In this document: positions 1-10,035 of the stretch, piece after piece | Position numbering within the stretch: the stretch's first letter is position 1 | How the letters are laid out: each line of letters starts with the position of its first letter | Origin: Galdieria partita | Taxonomy: Eukaryota > Rhodophyta > Bangiophyceae > Galdieriales > Galdieriaceae | Assembly (NCBI GenBank): GCA_025991245.1 | Contig: BQMJ01000002.1 | Location: 186,001-250,000 of the forward strand | DNA length: 64,000 nt | Direction: 5' to 3' | The notes under the pieces: generated by a model | Seen by the model: the letters and a program-made list of their open reading frames with translations, nothing else | Told to the model about the DNA's origin: nothing | The model's database searches: none | Translations under genes and position numbers: made by a program

Positions 1-195
1 ATATGTCCATATTGTAGAGCATCGTTCGAATACCTGGTTTCACTTCCTGACTATGAGGAAACAAATGACCATTTTGCAGGAGACAGTGAGAGTGACTCGA
101 GTGCAATTCCTAATTACATATCTACCGGTAGACAATCCCAGGGCCCATACCATCAACACAACGCTGGGCCTTCTATTATTATGATTGTTCCCTAG
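1..195 (+). CDS. C-terminal end of a RING-type zinc-finger protein (partial)
   Basis: The window opens inside a reading frame of 64 residues that ends at a TAG at 193-195. Its first residues, ICPYCRASFEYL, have the CPxC pair typical of the last zinc ligands of a RING finger, followed by a short hydrophilic acidic and His/Gln-rich tail. RING domains usually recruit E2 enzymes for ubiquitin transfer, so an E3 ligase role is likely but inferred from this one Cys pair. The rest of the gene lies to the left, so length, partners and location cannot be judged. Another treble-clef zinc domain with a CPxC pair is possible. It is convergent with the CDCA7-like gene; 167 bp separate the two stops. Confidence 0.55.
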   Translation: MCPYCRASFEYLVSLPDYEETNDHFAGDSESDSSAIPNYISTGRQSQGPYHQHNAGPSIIMIVP

Positions 196-362
196 TGATT
201 AGTATACTCCAAAAAGTGACGTATTGTGTGTAACAATATGAATTTTATTCCAAAAAGAAGTCCGTTGCCCTAACTACATGCAATCGAATGAAAACTCCCA
301 AACCATATCCCACAAATGTCATATAAACAAATATTGTTTTAGAGGCTTCGTATGCTGCCTTT

Positions 363-1571
363 CTATGGACAGTCTTCGTTCAACTCTTTCTGCTTTTTCA
401 TTAGAAAACGGCTAACTCGTCTACGATGATTGGTCCGTTGATAGATGGAGCACTGAGCACGATAAGGGCATGAACCACGACAATGCGTACATATCCATGA
501 ATCCGGATTACGAAAGACTTCTTCAAAATTCCAGTTGTTTTGTTGAAAACACTTTTCGCAGGTTACTTTAAGACACATACCAATTTGTATATTAGAACAA
601 ACTATCATTCTAATATTTTTACTCGCAGCACGCGCACAAAGATGACAGAACTTTGCAGGAGAGACACGTGAATATTGTTTTTTCCTCTGAGGCCGACGCT
701 TAATCTGAGACTCTAAAGTAGGACTCAAAACTGGATCAGGAACACGAAACTTGCGACATCCTCCAGAGTTGCTCGACGAATCTGTATAAACTGTATGTAC
801 ACTAGGATCTAACTCGGTCCTCACGGAAGATCTGTCCTGGTAGTTTTCTGTAAAAGTTGAAATAAACGCTGGACAGTTAACTCCAATGTTACGTGATACC
901 TCTGACTCACTTGATGAACTCTTAAAACGTTTTGTTGAAGGAAAGAGCGCAGAGGAAGGTTTCACATTCATACTCGAGAACTCTCGGGAATTTGTGTGAG
1001 TCCAAAACTGAGTTTCCTCCGTTGGCTGCCGGCAATTCAAATTGAACGACTCATCAAATAGCGAGTTTTCTTGTTCAGCAGCTCTAGAAACTGTCGCATG
1101 AGTCCACAAACCTGCTGGTGGAGACAAACTAAAGCTCTTTTCCACTGCATCTAACGCATAAAGGCCGTGATAATGTTGTCGACCTTGAAAGTCTGTTTTC
1201 AAGCAAGACTTGAGTGACTCTTCGGGTGAAAATCCCACAAATAACTTATTCGACGGTGAAGGTATTTGTTCAGGTGCTTGAAAAGTTGAAGTTGTTGGCT
1301 CAAAATTCCTTGACAAACAATCATCCACCATTGTTTCACAACCTTGCTCGAACTTCAGTTTGGATACTGCTAACAAGTTCCGCTTAAAGTCATAATCCGT
1401 CATTCCCGAAGTGTTTTCCAAGCTACTTATATTCTGTTCCGATCCAGTACGAAATAGGTTACTTTCATCCCAGCTCAAATCCTTGAGCCAACCATCCTCG
1501 AATCTCACAAAATCAAAAACTCCGTCATCTGCAGACAGTAAGTCATCTTGCTCAAACTCGAAAAGAACCAT
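363..1571 (-). CDS. CDCA7-like protein with C-terminal zf-4CXXC_R1 zinc finger
   Basis: Single-exon gene of 402 aa with an ATG at 1571. The first 300 residues are Ser/Thr-rich and look disordered. From about residue 307 a Cys-rich block follows: CHLC, a lone C, CLKVTCEKC, then W-I-C-T-H-C-R-G and CPYRAQC. This spacing fits the zf-4CXXC_R1 domain of CDCA7/CDCA7L and plant relatives, nuclear proteins that partner with the HELLS/DDM1 remodeller in DNA-methylation maintenance. The 'CRG-C' signature is well kept, but the last knuckle is CPYRAQC where CDCA7 has a CNC-type pair, so zinc binding there may differ. A basic tail (RRRV, KKQK) could be a nuclear signal. Nuclear chromatin role is inferred from the family. 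CDT2 lies just upstream on the same strand. Confidence 0.65.
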   Translation of the reverse strand: MVLFEFEQDDLLSADDGVFDFVRFEDGWLKDLSWDESNLFRTGSEQNISSLENTSGMTDYDFKRNLLAVSKLKFEQGCETMVDDCLSRNFEPTTSTFQAPEQIPSPSNKLFVGFSPEESLKSCLKTDFQGRQHYHGLYALDAVEKSFSLSPPAGLWTHATVSRAAEQENSLFDESFNLNCRQPTEETQFWTHTNSREFSSMNVKPSSALFPSTKRFKSSSSESEVSRNIGVNCPAFISTFTENYQDRSSVRTELDPSVHTVYTDSSSNSGGCRKFRVPDPVLSPTLESQIKRRPQRKKQYSRVSPAKFCHLCARAASKNIRMIVCSNIQIGMCLKVTCEKCFQQNNWNFEEVFRNPDSWICTHCRGSCPYRAQCSIYQRTNHRRRVSRFLMKKQKELNEDCP

Positions 1572-1726
1572 AGCGTAAAAGAATGCAATATGACTAACTT
1601 TGAAACAACAAAATCTCCCGAAGCGGACGACAACAACTTGTGGTTAACAATGCACAACAAATTTCATTCGAATCCAGTGGGTTGATCGGGGTTCTATTTT
1701 GGTTCACAAATTTTCACAACCGATGA

Positions 1727-3292
1727 TTAATGAGAAGCAGCACAGCATCTGGGTATTGGCTTCTCGAAATACGTTAAGAGAGTATTCGTACTTTCTGGCT
1801 TCGTTGTTTCTAGTTGTCTGTTAACTTGTCGGTTTAATTCGAATAGCAGTGAATTCTGCTTCTCTTCTGGAGTGGTTTCCGCCTGAACATATTGACTTTC
1901 GTAGACAGTGCATTGTTCTTCTTGTCGGTTTCTTGTCTGCCAGAATTTCAATTGACAATCATCACCTACTGTTGCAAGCTTTGTATCCACCTTACACCAA
2001 GCGACATCCGTAACTTCATTTTTATGGGCTGGTAGTCTTAACGACGGAAAATTTGCTTTTACGGGATGCGAACTTGACGGCTTTATGTCCCAAACGTACG
2101 CATGAGAATCAGCAGAACCACTTAATACATAATGACCGTCAGGACTGAAGCATGCTTTTATGTAGAATGAAGACGAAGTATGTCCACGCAAACTCATGAA
2201 GGATCCTCTATCAAGAAGCCCAGTTTTGTACAAATATATGTTGGAATCTGTTGAACTGACACAGAGATTACTGCCATCCGCAGTAATATCCAAGGAAGAA
2301 ATTCCGTGTGGTCGGTATGTGAACCCCTCTTGACAACCAGGATAGATCGTAGTTAAGGCTTCTGCAGGATAGTGTTTGGAGTTAGGTTTTCGTAAGTCCC
2401 AGAGTTTTACAGCACCATCTACTGCTCCTGAAGTATATAAGAAGGAAGAATCATTGAATGGCGCGAATACCAAACCAGTAACTCCATGAGGGATATTTTG
2501 TTTCATAGAATTTTTCTTTTGGTGGATAGTATATCGAGCTCTTTTTGTTATGTTCTCTCGCTTGTAAGGAATATTCATTTCTTTTCGATGGGCATCCTTT
2601 AGTATTAAGACAGGGCGTAGAACCAAGTCACCTGTTTCTTGGTTACATAATCCTTGACATCTTGTATCCCATAACATAACATTACCATCTCTAGATGCGC
2701 TGGCCAGAACTTTACCATCTGTCATGTGCTTTTCTTTGATTGTTTTTATAGACCCTAAGTGGCCAACAAGTGTATTCACTATCGTGTGTCTGTTGACATC
2801 GAATACTTTCACTTTCTGATCTCCAGAAGCTGTTGCAATCCACTGATCCTGAAGTCCCAACCAACATAGAGAGAAAATGGCATTTTCATGCACTTGGAAT
2901 GAAACTATGGGGACATCAGAAGTAGACTCATGCGGAATACTCCCAAATTCTTTTCTGTTTCCTACAATATTACGTCGGAAATCCGCACTGCACCAACCGT
3001 TCTCACGAGTTCCGAACGAGGAACTTTTGGAAGTATCAATCAGGGTAACATATCCATCTTCATCACATGTGGCGATTATCTGACCTGCACCTGCAGTTCT
3101 CGAAAATTCGACTGCAAACAGAGGAACCGGAACGTTGTCGTTATTCACAAACTCACATGAATAGCGCCTTGATGTCCAAAAAGTTTTTAAAATTTCATAG
3201 CTCTTCATTCTATACAAAGTATCGTGTTCAATTCTAGAGAGTCTTTCCAATTCTCTAGAGAACAAAGTTCTAAGAGTAGAAGAAGTTCTCAT
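1727..3292 (-). CDS. DTL: CDT2/DTL-like WD40 substrate receptor of CRL4 ubiquitin ligase
   Basis: Single-exon gene, 521 aa, ATG at 3292. Seven or so WD40 repeats can be read, e.g. IATCDEDGYVTLID, IATASGDQKVKVFD, LASASRDGNVMLWDTR, YTSGAVDGAVKLWDLR, VLSGSADSHAYVWD and LATVGDDCQLKFW. Two repeats end in WDxR (WDTR, WDLR), the DDB1-binding 'DWD' signature. The order, the NIPYKREN-type insert between repeats and the late HGVTGL block match Cdt2/Denticleless, which brings PCNA-bound CDT1 and other targets to CUL4-DDB1 for destruction in S phase. The human protein has a long C-terminal tail with a PIP box; here only about 60 residues follow the propeller and I see no clear PIP box. Nuclear location is inferred. 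Confidence 0.78.
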   Translation of the reverse strand: MRTSSTLRTLFSRELERLSRIEHDTLYRMKSYEILKTFWTSRRYSCEFVNNDNVPVPLFAVEFSRTAGAGQIIATCDEDGYVTLIDTSKSSSFGTRENGWCSADFRRNIVGNRKEFGSIPHESTSDVPIVSFQVHENAIFSLCWLGLQDQWIATASGDQKVKVFDVNRHTIVNTLVGHLGSIKTIKEKHMTDGKVLASASRDGNVMLWDTRCQGLCNQETGDLVLRPVLILKDAHRKEMNIPYKRENITKRARYTIHQKKNSMKQNIPHGVTGLVFAPFNDSSFLYTSGAVDGAVKLWDLRKPNSKHYPAEALTTIYPGCQEGFTYRPHGISSLDITADGSNLCVSSTDSNIYLYKTGLLDRGSFMSLRGHTSSSFYIKACFSPDGHYVLSGSADSHAYVWDIKPSSSHPVKANFPSLRLPAHKNEVTDVAWCKVDTKLATVGDDCQLKFWQTRNRQEEQCTVYESQYVQAETTPEEKQNSLLFELNRQVNRQLETTKPESTNTLLTYFEKPIPRCCAASH

Positions 3293-3415
3293 AGCAAGTT
3301 GGCTGTTGTTCTTTATCAGAATGGTAAGAAACCTTCAGAGTGACTGGTAACCAGAGACTGCAGAGAAATGGTATTTGAACAATAACGACTGCCCATTTGA
3401 TGATTCCAAGCATCA

Positions 3416-3649
3416 TTAACCCGCCTTTTTCTTCGATGGGCGGGTCACAACTTTTCGAGGGTCAGCAGAGAGAGCACTTAATGGAAAGCAAACTTGTAGG
3501 GAGGTAAACGCCAACTTCAAGGACTGTAAGTCCACCAGAACATACAAGATTAAGGACTAGTCGAAGAAGACGCTCCTCTTTTGCACTATCGATATAATGC
3601 TTTCCTGTTGACGAGGTTCTTTAGTGAAACCAGTGTCTCCTTCCATCAT
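3416..3649 (-). other. Possible small gene, unrecognised (weak)
   Basis: On the minus strand an ATG pair at 3649 opens MMEGDTGFTKEPRQQ..., and the same frame ends in a Lys-rich tail (TRPSKKKAG) before a TAA at 3416-3418, interrupted by one TAG in the middle. A 48-nt GT...ACTTACAG segment containing the stop could be an intron, which would keep the frame, but its GTCTTC donor is unlike the GTAAGT/GTATGT donors used elsewhere here. I recognise no family. It may be part of the shared upstream region of the CDT2 gene rather than a gene. Confidence 0.2.
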
Positions 3650-4296
3650 CTATTAATCACTTAGTTATTTTTCTAATTTACTTGTTCTCAAGCTTTGCAG
3701 AATACCAAGATTTTCTCCATGAGCTCAGTACTATCTTTTTGTTCGAGTGACAGTGCGTAGTCTTTGTCTTTCAGGCTATACGCTTTCAAAGTTCTATTTC
3801 ATCCTCACTGTCTTCTGGCAGCAGTTTGCAGTCTCACATTTTTCTACTCGAGTTTTGTGCCACAATGGAACTCTGCTCAGCGTGATAAAGATATTTAAAG
3901 GCATTATGCATTGGAAGTATAAGGAAACTGTAGATCAAGAGTATAAAATGTAACAAACGCAGGATATTGGAAAGTGCTCCTATAAAATTTAAAGATCTAC
4001 AATGCGCAGTAGTTGAATCCAGTGTAATTCACCCTAATAGTGGAAGAGTAGTGACTAATATTACTATTATGCTTGTCATTTTTGTAATAATGAAGTAATC
4101 CAAGCATCTGACGACTAAGATGAAGTTTTACTTGCAAAGTGCTCTTTTTTTGGAAGTTCGAACAACAAGTTTATAACAAACAAGTGAAAACATTTTCAAA
4201 GCCCTACTTCCACTCACCGCACAAAGGACATGAACAACTACGTTAAGAAAATCTGAAGTTTTGTTAATTGATTGGACAAGCTGTCACTTGCTTCTT
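3650..4296. other. Non-coding stretch upstream of the YVH1-like gene
   Basis: 647 bp, AT-rich. I looked here for a dual-specificity phosphatase domain (HC-x5-R loop) that would normally precede the YVH1 zinc domain and found none in any frame. A 68-residue plus-strand frame near 3747-3953 has no ATG at its start and no recognisable domain. Nothing else is supported. Confidence 0.5.
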
Positions 4297-4824
4297 ATGT
4301 CGATAACCCCTGAACAGCTTGAAAAGCTCGCTTTCATGGACACTTCAAGTGAGCAATACAGTAAAAACGAAAAATCAGACGAAAGGCTCAAGTCTATCTC
4401 GGCAGTTTCTTCTTTTCAGAGGGTCACAGAGCGAAGCCTCGGAAAAGCTTTATATACTTGTCGTCGATGTAGTTTTGTCCTCTTTTGGGATACAGATCTT
4501 ATGGAACATAATGAACACAAGACGCAGGCTTTTCCAGGAGATAATCAGAAAAGAGAAAGCGATTTGGGGAGTCGTAGTTGTAGTTCGTTGTTTCTTCAAC
4601 AAGTACCTTGGTCTCAGGATCTATCGAACGATGAAGGGAAGTTGACTTGTCCAAAATGTAACTGTAGAGTAGGAAGCTATACTTGGTATGGTGAAAGGTG
4701 CTCATGTAAGTAAAGCTTTACGAATATAGCAGAAGCACTTTTTATCAAACTACTAGGTGGAAACTGGATAACTCCCTCTTTAAAAATACCAAAAAGAAGA
4801 GTCGACCGTAAAACTAATAAGTGA
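4297..4824 (+). CDS. YVH1/DUSP12 C-terminal zinc-binding domain protein, no phosphatase domain
   Basis: Two exons, 4297-4705 and 4757-4824, with a 51-nt intron; 158 aa. The frame is open upstream but the first ATG is at 4297. The C-terminal 100 residues match the YVH1 zinc domain: YTCRRC, a His pair (EHNEH), CSSLFLQQVPW, GKLTCPKC, VGSYTWYGERCSCG, then NWITPSLKIPKRRVD. The splice joins CSC to GNW, exactly where the family has CSCG-W. In yeast and animals this domain promotes release of Mrt4 from pre-60S ribosomes, and the phosphatase part is dispensable for that. The N-terminal 55 residues here show no HC-x5-R loop or other phosphatase motif, and the family's usual length is about 300-360 aa. 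A ribosome-assembly role is inferred; a missed upstream exon set is the main alternative. Confidence 0.75.
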
Positions 4825-5321
4825 TGATTTCCAAGTTGTCCTTCTTATTTAGCTCTGTTACCAATCATTTTCGGTTCTTTTGAATCAACAGTACTTTCTC
4901 GCTCTACTCTATTAGAATTCCGCGTTAATAGTTCATTTGAAATTTGTTTGACAAAGATTACATATCTCTCCGTTTGAGCTTTATTCGGAGAACTGTAACG
5001 TGACATATGGAAGCATTTTTAATATTTCACATTCGAAATCGGTCATCGATATAGTTTTCTTGAAACTACCGGAGTATTGTGGATTTTTTATGTTTATAAC
5101 TGTTAGGAGAAAATGGTGATCGACATTACCAGTTGCACTGAACGTTCCTGTTCTCTGAAAGTGAACGGCAGAATATTTGCATATTTATACACATTGATAC
5201 CTCAAGTATACTTTGCAAGTAAACAAGTCTATGGGTTTTAATAAACAATTTCTCACAAATAGCTTTTATCGATTGTCATTGCTGTTCTTCATTCAAATTG
5301 TAGTTGCAATCCTACAAAGCC
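4825..5321. other. Intergenic, YVH1-like to TELO2
   Basis: 497 bp, AT-rich, between two plus-strand genes. It must hold the 3' end of the YVH1-like transcript and the TELO2 promoter. I see no coding frame or RNA gene. Confidence 0.5.
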
Positions 5322-7995
5322 ATGTCAGACAACACGACTAAAGAAAGTATAACTGAAAAGGGAACAAAAAGTCTCCACTTATTAAAAGAGAATTTGAGGG
5401 AAGAAAGAGAACCTCTTTCAGATGAAAACGTTGTAACTGCAGTTGAGGAGCTGTCTCATCTTTTCTCGAGCTTACGTGGAAAACTGTCAACTCAACTATA
5501 CAAATTGTATGAAGCGTCCCTTAAGGCTGTCTTTTTATCTAGTGCGACACAAAGATTGGATGAAATTTTTGGCCCTCCTGATACTTTTATCGTATTGGAG
5601 TCGTTTATTTGTTATGGTCCTGCCGTGCTGTCACTGGAAATTCTTTTGGAATCCCTCAAACAGAAGAAGGTTTCAGTTTCCATGTTCCACAAGTGCATTA
5701 GAAGAATTGTGTCGAAAAGTGGTCTAGCACAAGTGATGAACAACTTGTATTCCTCGAAACAGTGGACAGAGTGTGATATCAGTCTTCTGGTAGCTCTTCC
5801 TGACAAAATTTTTAACTGTGTTCAAAGGAAAGATATTGGTTTCGATTCTGATGAATATTACGAAAATCTATTTAATGCTGTTTTGAGTTTGGAAGCTATT
5901 CATGTGCCGCAACCAGTTGATTCAACTACAAGTGCAGACACGTTACTTCCCGCCCTGTTTACTCGTATTTGCGCAATTGGAAAGTTTAAACAATTCTTTC
6001 GTTGCTGTATTACATTTTTTGGCAGAAAAAATATTTCGTACCCAACAAATTTGACATATTGGCTTGCCAATGTATCTTCAGCATTCATGGAGAAAATGCT
6101 TTCAGACCTAATGGCTGTGATAGAGTCTGATGAGGGAAGCCTCTCGCTTGCTGAATTTTGTCTTGTTGATGTCTCGAAAAGGAATAGCGTGGCTAGGAAA
6201 AGTTTGTTACTCTTTGTTCCTAGAAGGCAATTAATTAGCATACCCGCAATTTCTATATTATCCGAGATATTTGTGGATGTTTGTAATGAATCTGAACGTC
6301 AATCTTTTTTAGATCAATTCCTATCGCTTTGGTCGTCGGCCCAATTAGTTGCATCTGCGAGTATTCCTTTTCAATTTCAAATAACTCGAATCTTACTATG
6401 TTTCCTTAAAGAAGTTGAGTTGGACTATCTTCATTCTCCTAAAACCCTTCACGCCATTACGAATGGCATTCAGTTCCGTCTTGGAAACACGGAAGCAGAT
6501 ATTAGGTATATGGGATGGACTGTTGGAAAGCAGTTTGGACGTATGCTTGGAGTGGATGATGCTGTATTTAGTGAGCGGATCGAGGAATTTCAACCATCAC
6601 AGGATCTCGAAAGTTTTATTTGTGTGCGGGACCAAAACAATACTTTCAAAGTTAAGACTGATTCTCTAGATTCTAAAGCTTCATCTATTGCTTCTTTTGA
6701 TACAATTGTCACTAATATACCAAACCTTTCGATACAAGACGAACTGAACAGCAAGTTTTCGAAACCAAATATAAAGGATACAAAGGACACTGATAATTCC
6801 GAGTTTTTTGAACCTTACCAAGTCAGTGATGAAGAAAGCGAGACAGAATCAGATGACGAGGTTGAGGAACTTTCTAGGAAGAAAGAAATTATACCCACGA
6901 CAGTTAGTGAGTTACTCATTCTTTTTCGGAAATTTCGGAAGCAAGAAACGGAAGAATCGTGGAGTGTGTCCTTATTTATAAATGGCCTCAAGCAGTTACA
7001 GTCAATGATAAATAGGCGTTCTCGTGCTGTAAAAGGTGCAATATCAGAATTAGTTATGGCTGTATTTCTTTTGGATCCTAACGCATTGAACCCTTGCAAG
7101 GAAACTTCTTATTTTGCTGAAGTTCGCCAAAGTACTTTACTTTTACTCGCAGAGCTGTCTCCCTTGAATTTTTTCCAAACTCTAATTTCAAGGATTTATC
7201 AATCAGACCATGCTCATTTGCAAGATAAATGCAGTGTCTTAAATCTTTTGATGAATGCTTCGGAATATTTGTCCGGCAATAGAGAGCTTTTTACTGAGAA
7301 ATACAGCAACAAAGAAAATCCTACAGAACCGCTTGATCAGGACGCGGAAAATGAGAAGCCTTACGTGGGAACAGTCTTAAAAGTGCTTCATTTTTCGCTG
7401 GATAGAATGAAACATCAAAATTCGCGTATTATCAAGAATCGGTATGTACACATGGAAAAACATTGTTTTCTAAAGAGGTTTAGGTTTGCTCCTATTTCTA
7501 TGGAGGTATTCTTTTCGATATGGAATGAAGCTGCTAAGCTTACTCGGAAGAAAGCATTGTTTCCTGAAATTCGTGAAATTCTTCTAGCACAATCTATTTC
7601 GACACTTTCAGTTTTCATTTTCTGCGCGGGAAAATCTTGCCCTTCTTATGGAGAAATGTTACAGGCCCTGACCCAACTAGGTAAGCTTTTCCTAACTACG
7701 TCCATGTCAAAGTTTTGAAATTGGCATTCCAGCATTTATTCATTTGCAGCATTCAAATTGCAGTATTCGACGGTCGGCATTAATTGCTCTGGTGGTTTCT
7801 TTGCAAATTTCCAACACAAGAGAAGCAAAGGAAATGGAGCAGCAATATCGCACAACCTCCCTTCGTAGTCTTATTGATTATTGGACAGAAACTTCTCGTC
7901 AGGATACAGATAACTGGTGCAAGCAATTGGCATTTCGTTGTTTAGAATTATGGTGTCAGAAAGTTCCTGAAGAAGAATACATATTGCATTTTTGA
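5322..7995 (+). CDS. TELO2: TELO2/Tel2-type PIKK maturation protein
   Basis: Two exons, 5322-7680 and 7733-7995, with a 52-nt intron; 873 aa, close to human TELO2. The start is the ATG at 5322; the frame is open a little upstream but only from non-ATG codons. The protein is an alpha-helical repeat with an acidic Glu/Asp-Ser linker near residue 505 (DEESETESDDEVEE). Family hallmarks are ADIRYMGWTVGKQFGR near residue 390 and the C-terminal HFFF-like block RFRFAPISMEVFF followed by HSNCSIRRSALIALVVSLQ, which the splice restores. Tel2 works with Tti1 and Tti2 to help HSP90 fold ATM, ATR, TOR and other PIKKs. Acidic CK2-type sites in the linker could bind the R2TP complex, as in animals; that is inference. 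Confidence 0.75.
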
Positions 7996-8031
7996 AATTT
8001 ATGAAAAGTACAAGTATTTATTTGCGAGAAG

Positions 8032-8562
8032 TCAAGAGAATTCGATAGGTACACTTATTTTTGAAGCTTCTTCTTGTACAGGTATAAAAACGTGAAGAAC
8101 ACCGTCCTTACATGAAGCCGTTATTTTGGATACATCCACTTCTTTAGGAAGCTTTATGACTCTTCGAAACTTGCCATATTGTCTTTCTGAATAAATATAA
8201 GGGTGTTCCTTCTTGGCTTTCTTTGCCGGCGGCTTTTTCACTTCGTCTTTGTCATTTTCCTCTTGGTTTTGAGTAGAGTCATTTTGACGTCGTTTTATCC
8301 CAGAAATAACAAGTGAACCCTCTCGAACATCTAGTTGCAAGCTTTCCGAGTTTACACCAGGCACCTCCGCATCCAACTTAAGATTTCCATGCTCATCCTC
8401 GATTACCTCTACTCTCGGTACCCATCCTTTTCTCCCTCCGCGTTTACGATTGGACTCATTCCTTCCTTCTGTTTGCTCTGATCTCTCAGTGTCACTGTCC
8501 AGTGCACGCTCAAAGACATCCCACGGATCGAGAAAATCGACAAATGGAAGAAGCGAACTCAT
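8032..8562 (-). CDS. Small heat-shock protein (HSP20/alpha-crystallin)
   Basis: Single exon, 176 aa, ATG at 8562. The N-terminal arm includes LLPFVDFLDPWDVFE, like plant and algal HSP20s. The alpha-crystallin domain starts near residue 48 (PRVEVIEDEHGNLKLDAEVPG) and ends in ASCKDGVLHVFIPV, the classic A-x3-G-x-L signature. A charged insert (residues about 95-122, QNDSTQNQEENDKDEVKKPPAKKAKKEH in two halves) enlarges the loop between beta strands 5 and 7. The tail lacks a clean I-x-I motif but has ISVPIEF. It is an ATP-independent chaperone; no targeting peptide is obvious, so it is probably cytosolic. The KKAKK stretch might act as a nuclear signal. Convergent with TELO2, 36 bp between stops. 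Confidence 0.9.
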   Translation of the reverse strand: MSSLLPFVDFLDPWDVFERALDSDTERSEQTEGRNESNRKRGGRKGWVPRVEVIEDEHGNLKLDAEVPGVNSESLQLDVREGSLVISGIKRRQNDSTQNQEENDKDEVKKPPAKKAKKEHPYIYSERQYGKFRRVIKLPKEVDVSKITASCKDGVLHVFIPVQEEASKISVPIEFS

Positions 8563-9171
8563 TTTCCTATCTATTCATTCCTTCTGTCCAAGCAATCTTT
8601 AAATTGTCCCTTTGGAAATTTCGAGAAAATTGGGGAAGTTTCCGTTTAGAAACAGGAATGGCAAACAGAATAGCCGCGATGAAGTGTAGTGTTTCTTTTC
8701 AGTTTTGGAGTCTGTTCGACGAAAGCGATAGTCACATTTCTCAAGGAACTTGTATCTCCTCTGTTTGAACGCGTTTTGAACTGACGCATTCGAATTTTTG
8801 AGAGGCCTAATTTTTCAAGGAAGGCCATGAGACAAAACAGACAAGGAGTTGCTGACTTGTTGCAAAGTAAAAATAACAATTTTTGGACAGTACGTTGTAA
8901 ACTTGAGGATAAAACGAAAATTTAAGTTTTTCTCTTGAACGAATTTGACTTTGTTTTAATATTTCTGATGAATGAATAAAATGAAGACACTTGAAAAAAG
9001 CAAAGCTTTCGAGTAATGTCAATTGGGTTTAGTTGCAAAAGCTTTTGGTTGAAGCTCACGTTAGGGATAAGAAAGCAGTGAGTGGCAAGCTCTTTCAAAA
9101 TCTGTCCCGAATGGAAAACCACAAATCATCGATCAATATCATCCAATCTGGGAATCTCAGTTGCTCCGAAA
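8563..9171. other. Divergent promoter region, HSP20 and LHCR
   Basis: 609 bp between two head-to-head genes. A 60-residue minus-strand frame (8646-8828, starting MAFLEKLGLSKIRMRQ) is basic and open but matches nothing I know, and it sits in the HSP20 promoter. I could not see clean heat-shock elements. No RNA gene found. Confidence 0.45.
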
Positions 9172-9942
9172 ATGTTGGCCTTTGGTAGCTTCTGCAGAGT
9201 TTTCGTGAGAAGGAGTAGTTTCACCCAGTCAACCAGCCTGCAGCATGCGGTTATCAAAAAGAACTTTTTCTCAATTCATATGGCTGCCAAATCTAGAGCG
9301 CTTCCCTTTTTAGAAGCACCTAGAAAACTCGATGGAAAGATTCCTGGAGATGCAGGGTAAGAATCTTATGTGTGGTCGTACAAATGAATGATTGTGAATT
9401 GTTAGCTTTGATCCACTCTATATCTCTGACAATATGAATCTTGATTACCTTCGAGCTTCTGTAGGTAACTTCACGATCCTCTCAGTCTTCTACTTAACAA
9501 GCAAAGGAAATAAAACATTGTCGAGTGGCTATGCTTGCTGCCTTGGGTTATGTAGCTCAAGAGTTTGTTCATCTTCCAGGAGATGTTTTCAGCGAGAGAC
9601 ATGCCTTGGCTGCTATTCACAAGGTGCCGATAGAGGGTTGGATTCAAATTATCCTTTTCATCAGTCTAGTTGAAATTGCTACATTTCGTACTACGTTTTC
9701 TTTTGATCGTGAACCAGGGGACTTTGGATTTGATCCCTTAGGTCTTGGGAAAACTCCACAATTGCGCAGGAGGTAACAAACTCTTTATATCATTTGAACA
9801 GTTTTCAACTTTTTGCAGATATCAGGAGTCTGAGATTCGAAATGGCCGTCTAGCAATGATTGCTATTATAGCGTTCATGGTTCAGGAATTATTTACCGGT
9901 AAAAGTGTTGTGGAACAACTTCAGAGCTTGAAGCTGTTATGA
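9172..9942 (+). CDS. Red-algal light-harvesting complex protein (LHCR), copy A
   Basis: Four exons: 9172-9356, 9406-9460, 9507-9772, 9819-9942 (introns 49, 46, 46 nt); 209 aa. The first in-frame ATG is 9172. A plastid transit peptide of about 35-40 residues (MLAFGSFCRVFVRRSSF...) precedes the mature part LPFLEAPRKLDG, GDAGFDPL. Helix 1 carries ESE-type EIKHCRVAMLAALG, helix 2 lies in GWIQIILFISLVEIA, and helix 3 carries [18 protein letters not shown]; these E-x2-H/N-x-R motifs bind chlorophyll. LHCR proteins form the antenna of photosystem I in the thylakoid of red algae. Each splice restores family sequence. The neighbour on the other strand is a paralogue, tail to tail, with 93 bp between stops. 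Confidence 0.9.
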
Positions 9943-10035
9943 GTTTCAGAAGTGTTCTGGGAAGTTTTTTTTAACAATAAAAGGGGTATTCGTTAACAAA
10001 CCCAGTTTACTTGAAGCCCCTCCTTACAAGTGACC

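Noticed and set aside
3747-3953. 68-residue plus-strand frame upstream of the YVH1-like gene
   Set aside because: No domain, no phosphatase motif, AT-driven composition and no link in frame to the zinc-domain exon.
8646-8828. 60-residue basic frame (MAFLEKLGLSK...) in the HSP20/LHCR promoter
   Set aside because: It has an ATG and is basic, but no recognisable family and it occupies a divergent promoter; evidence is too thin.
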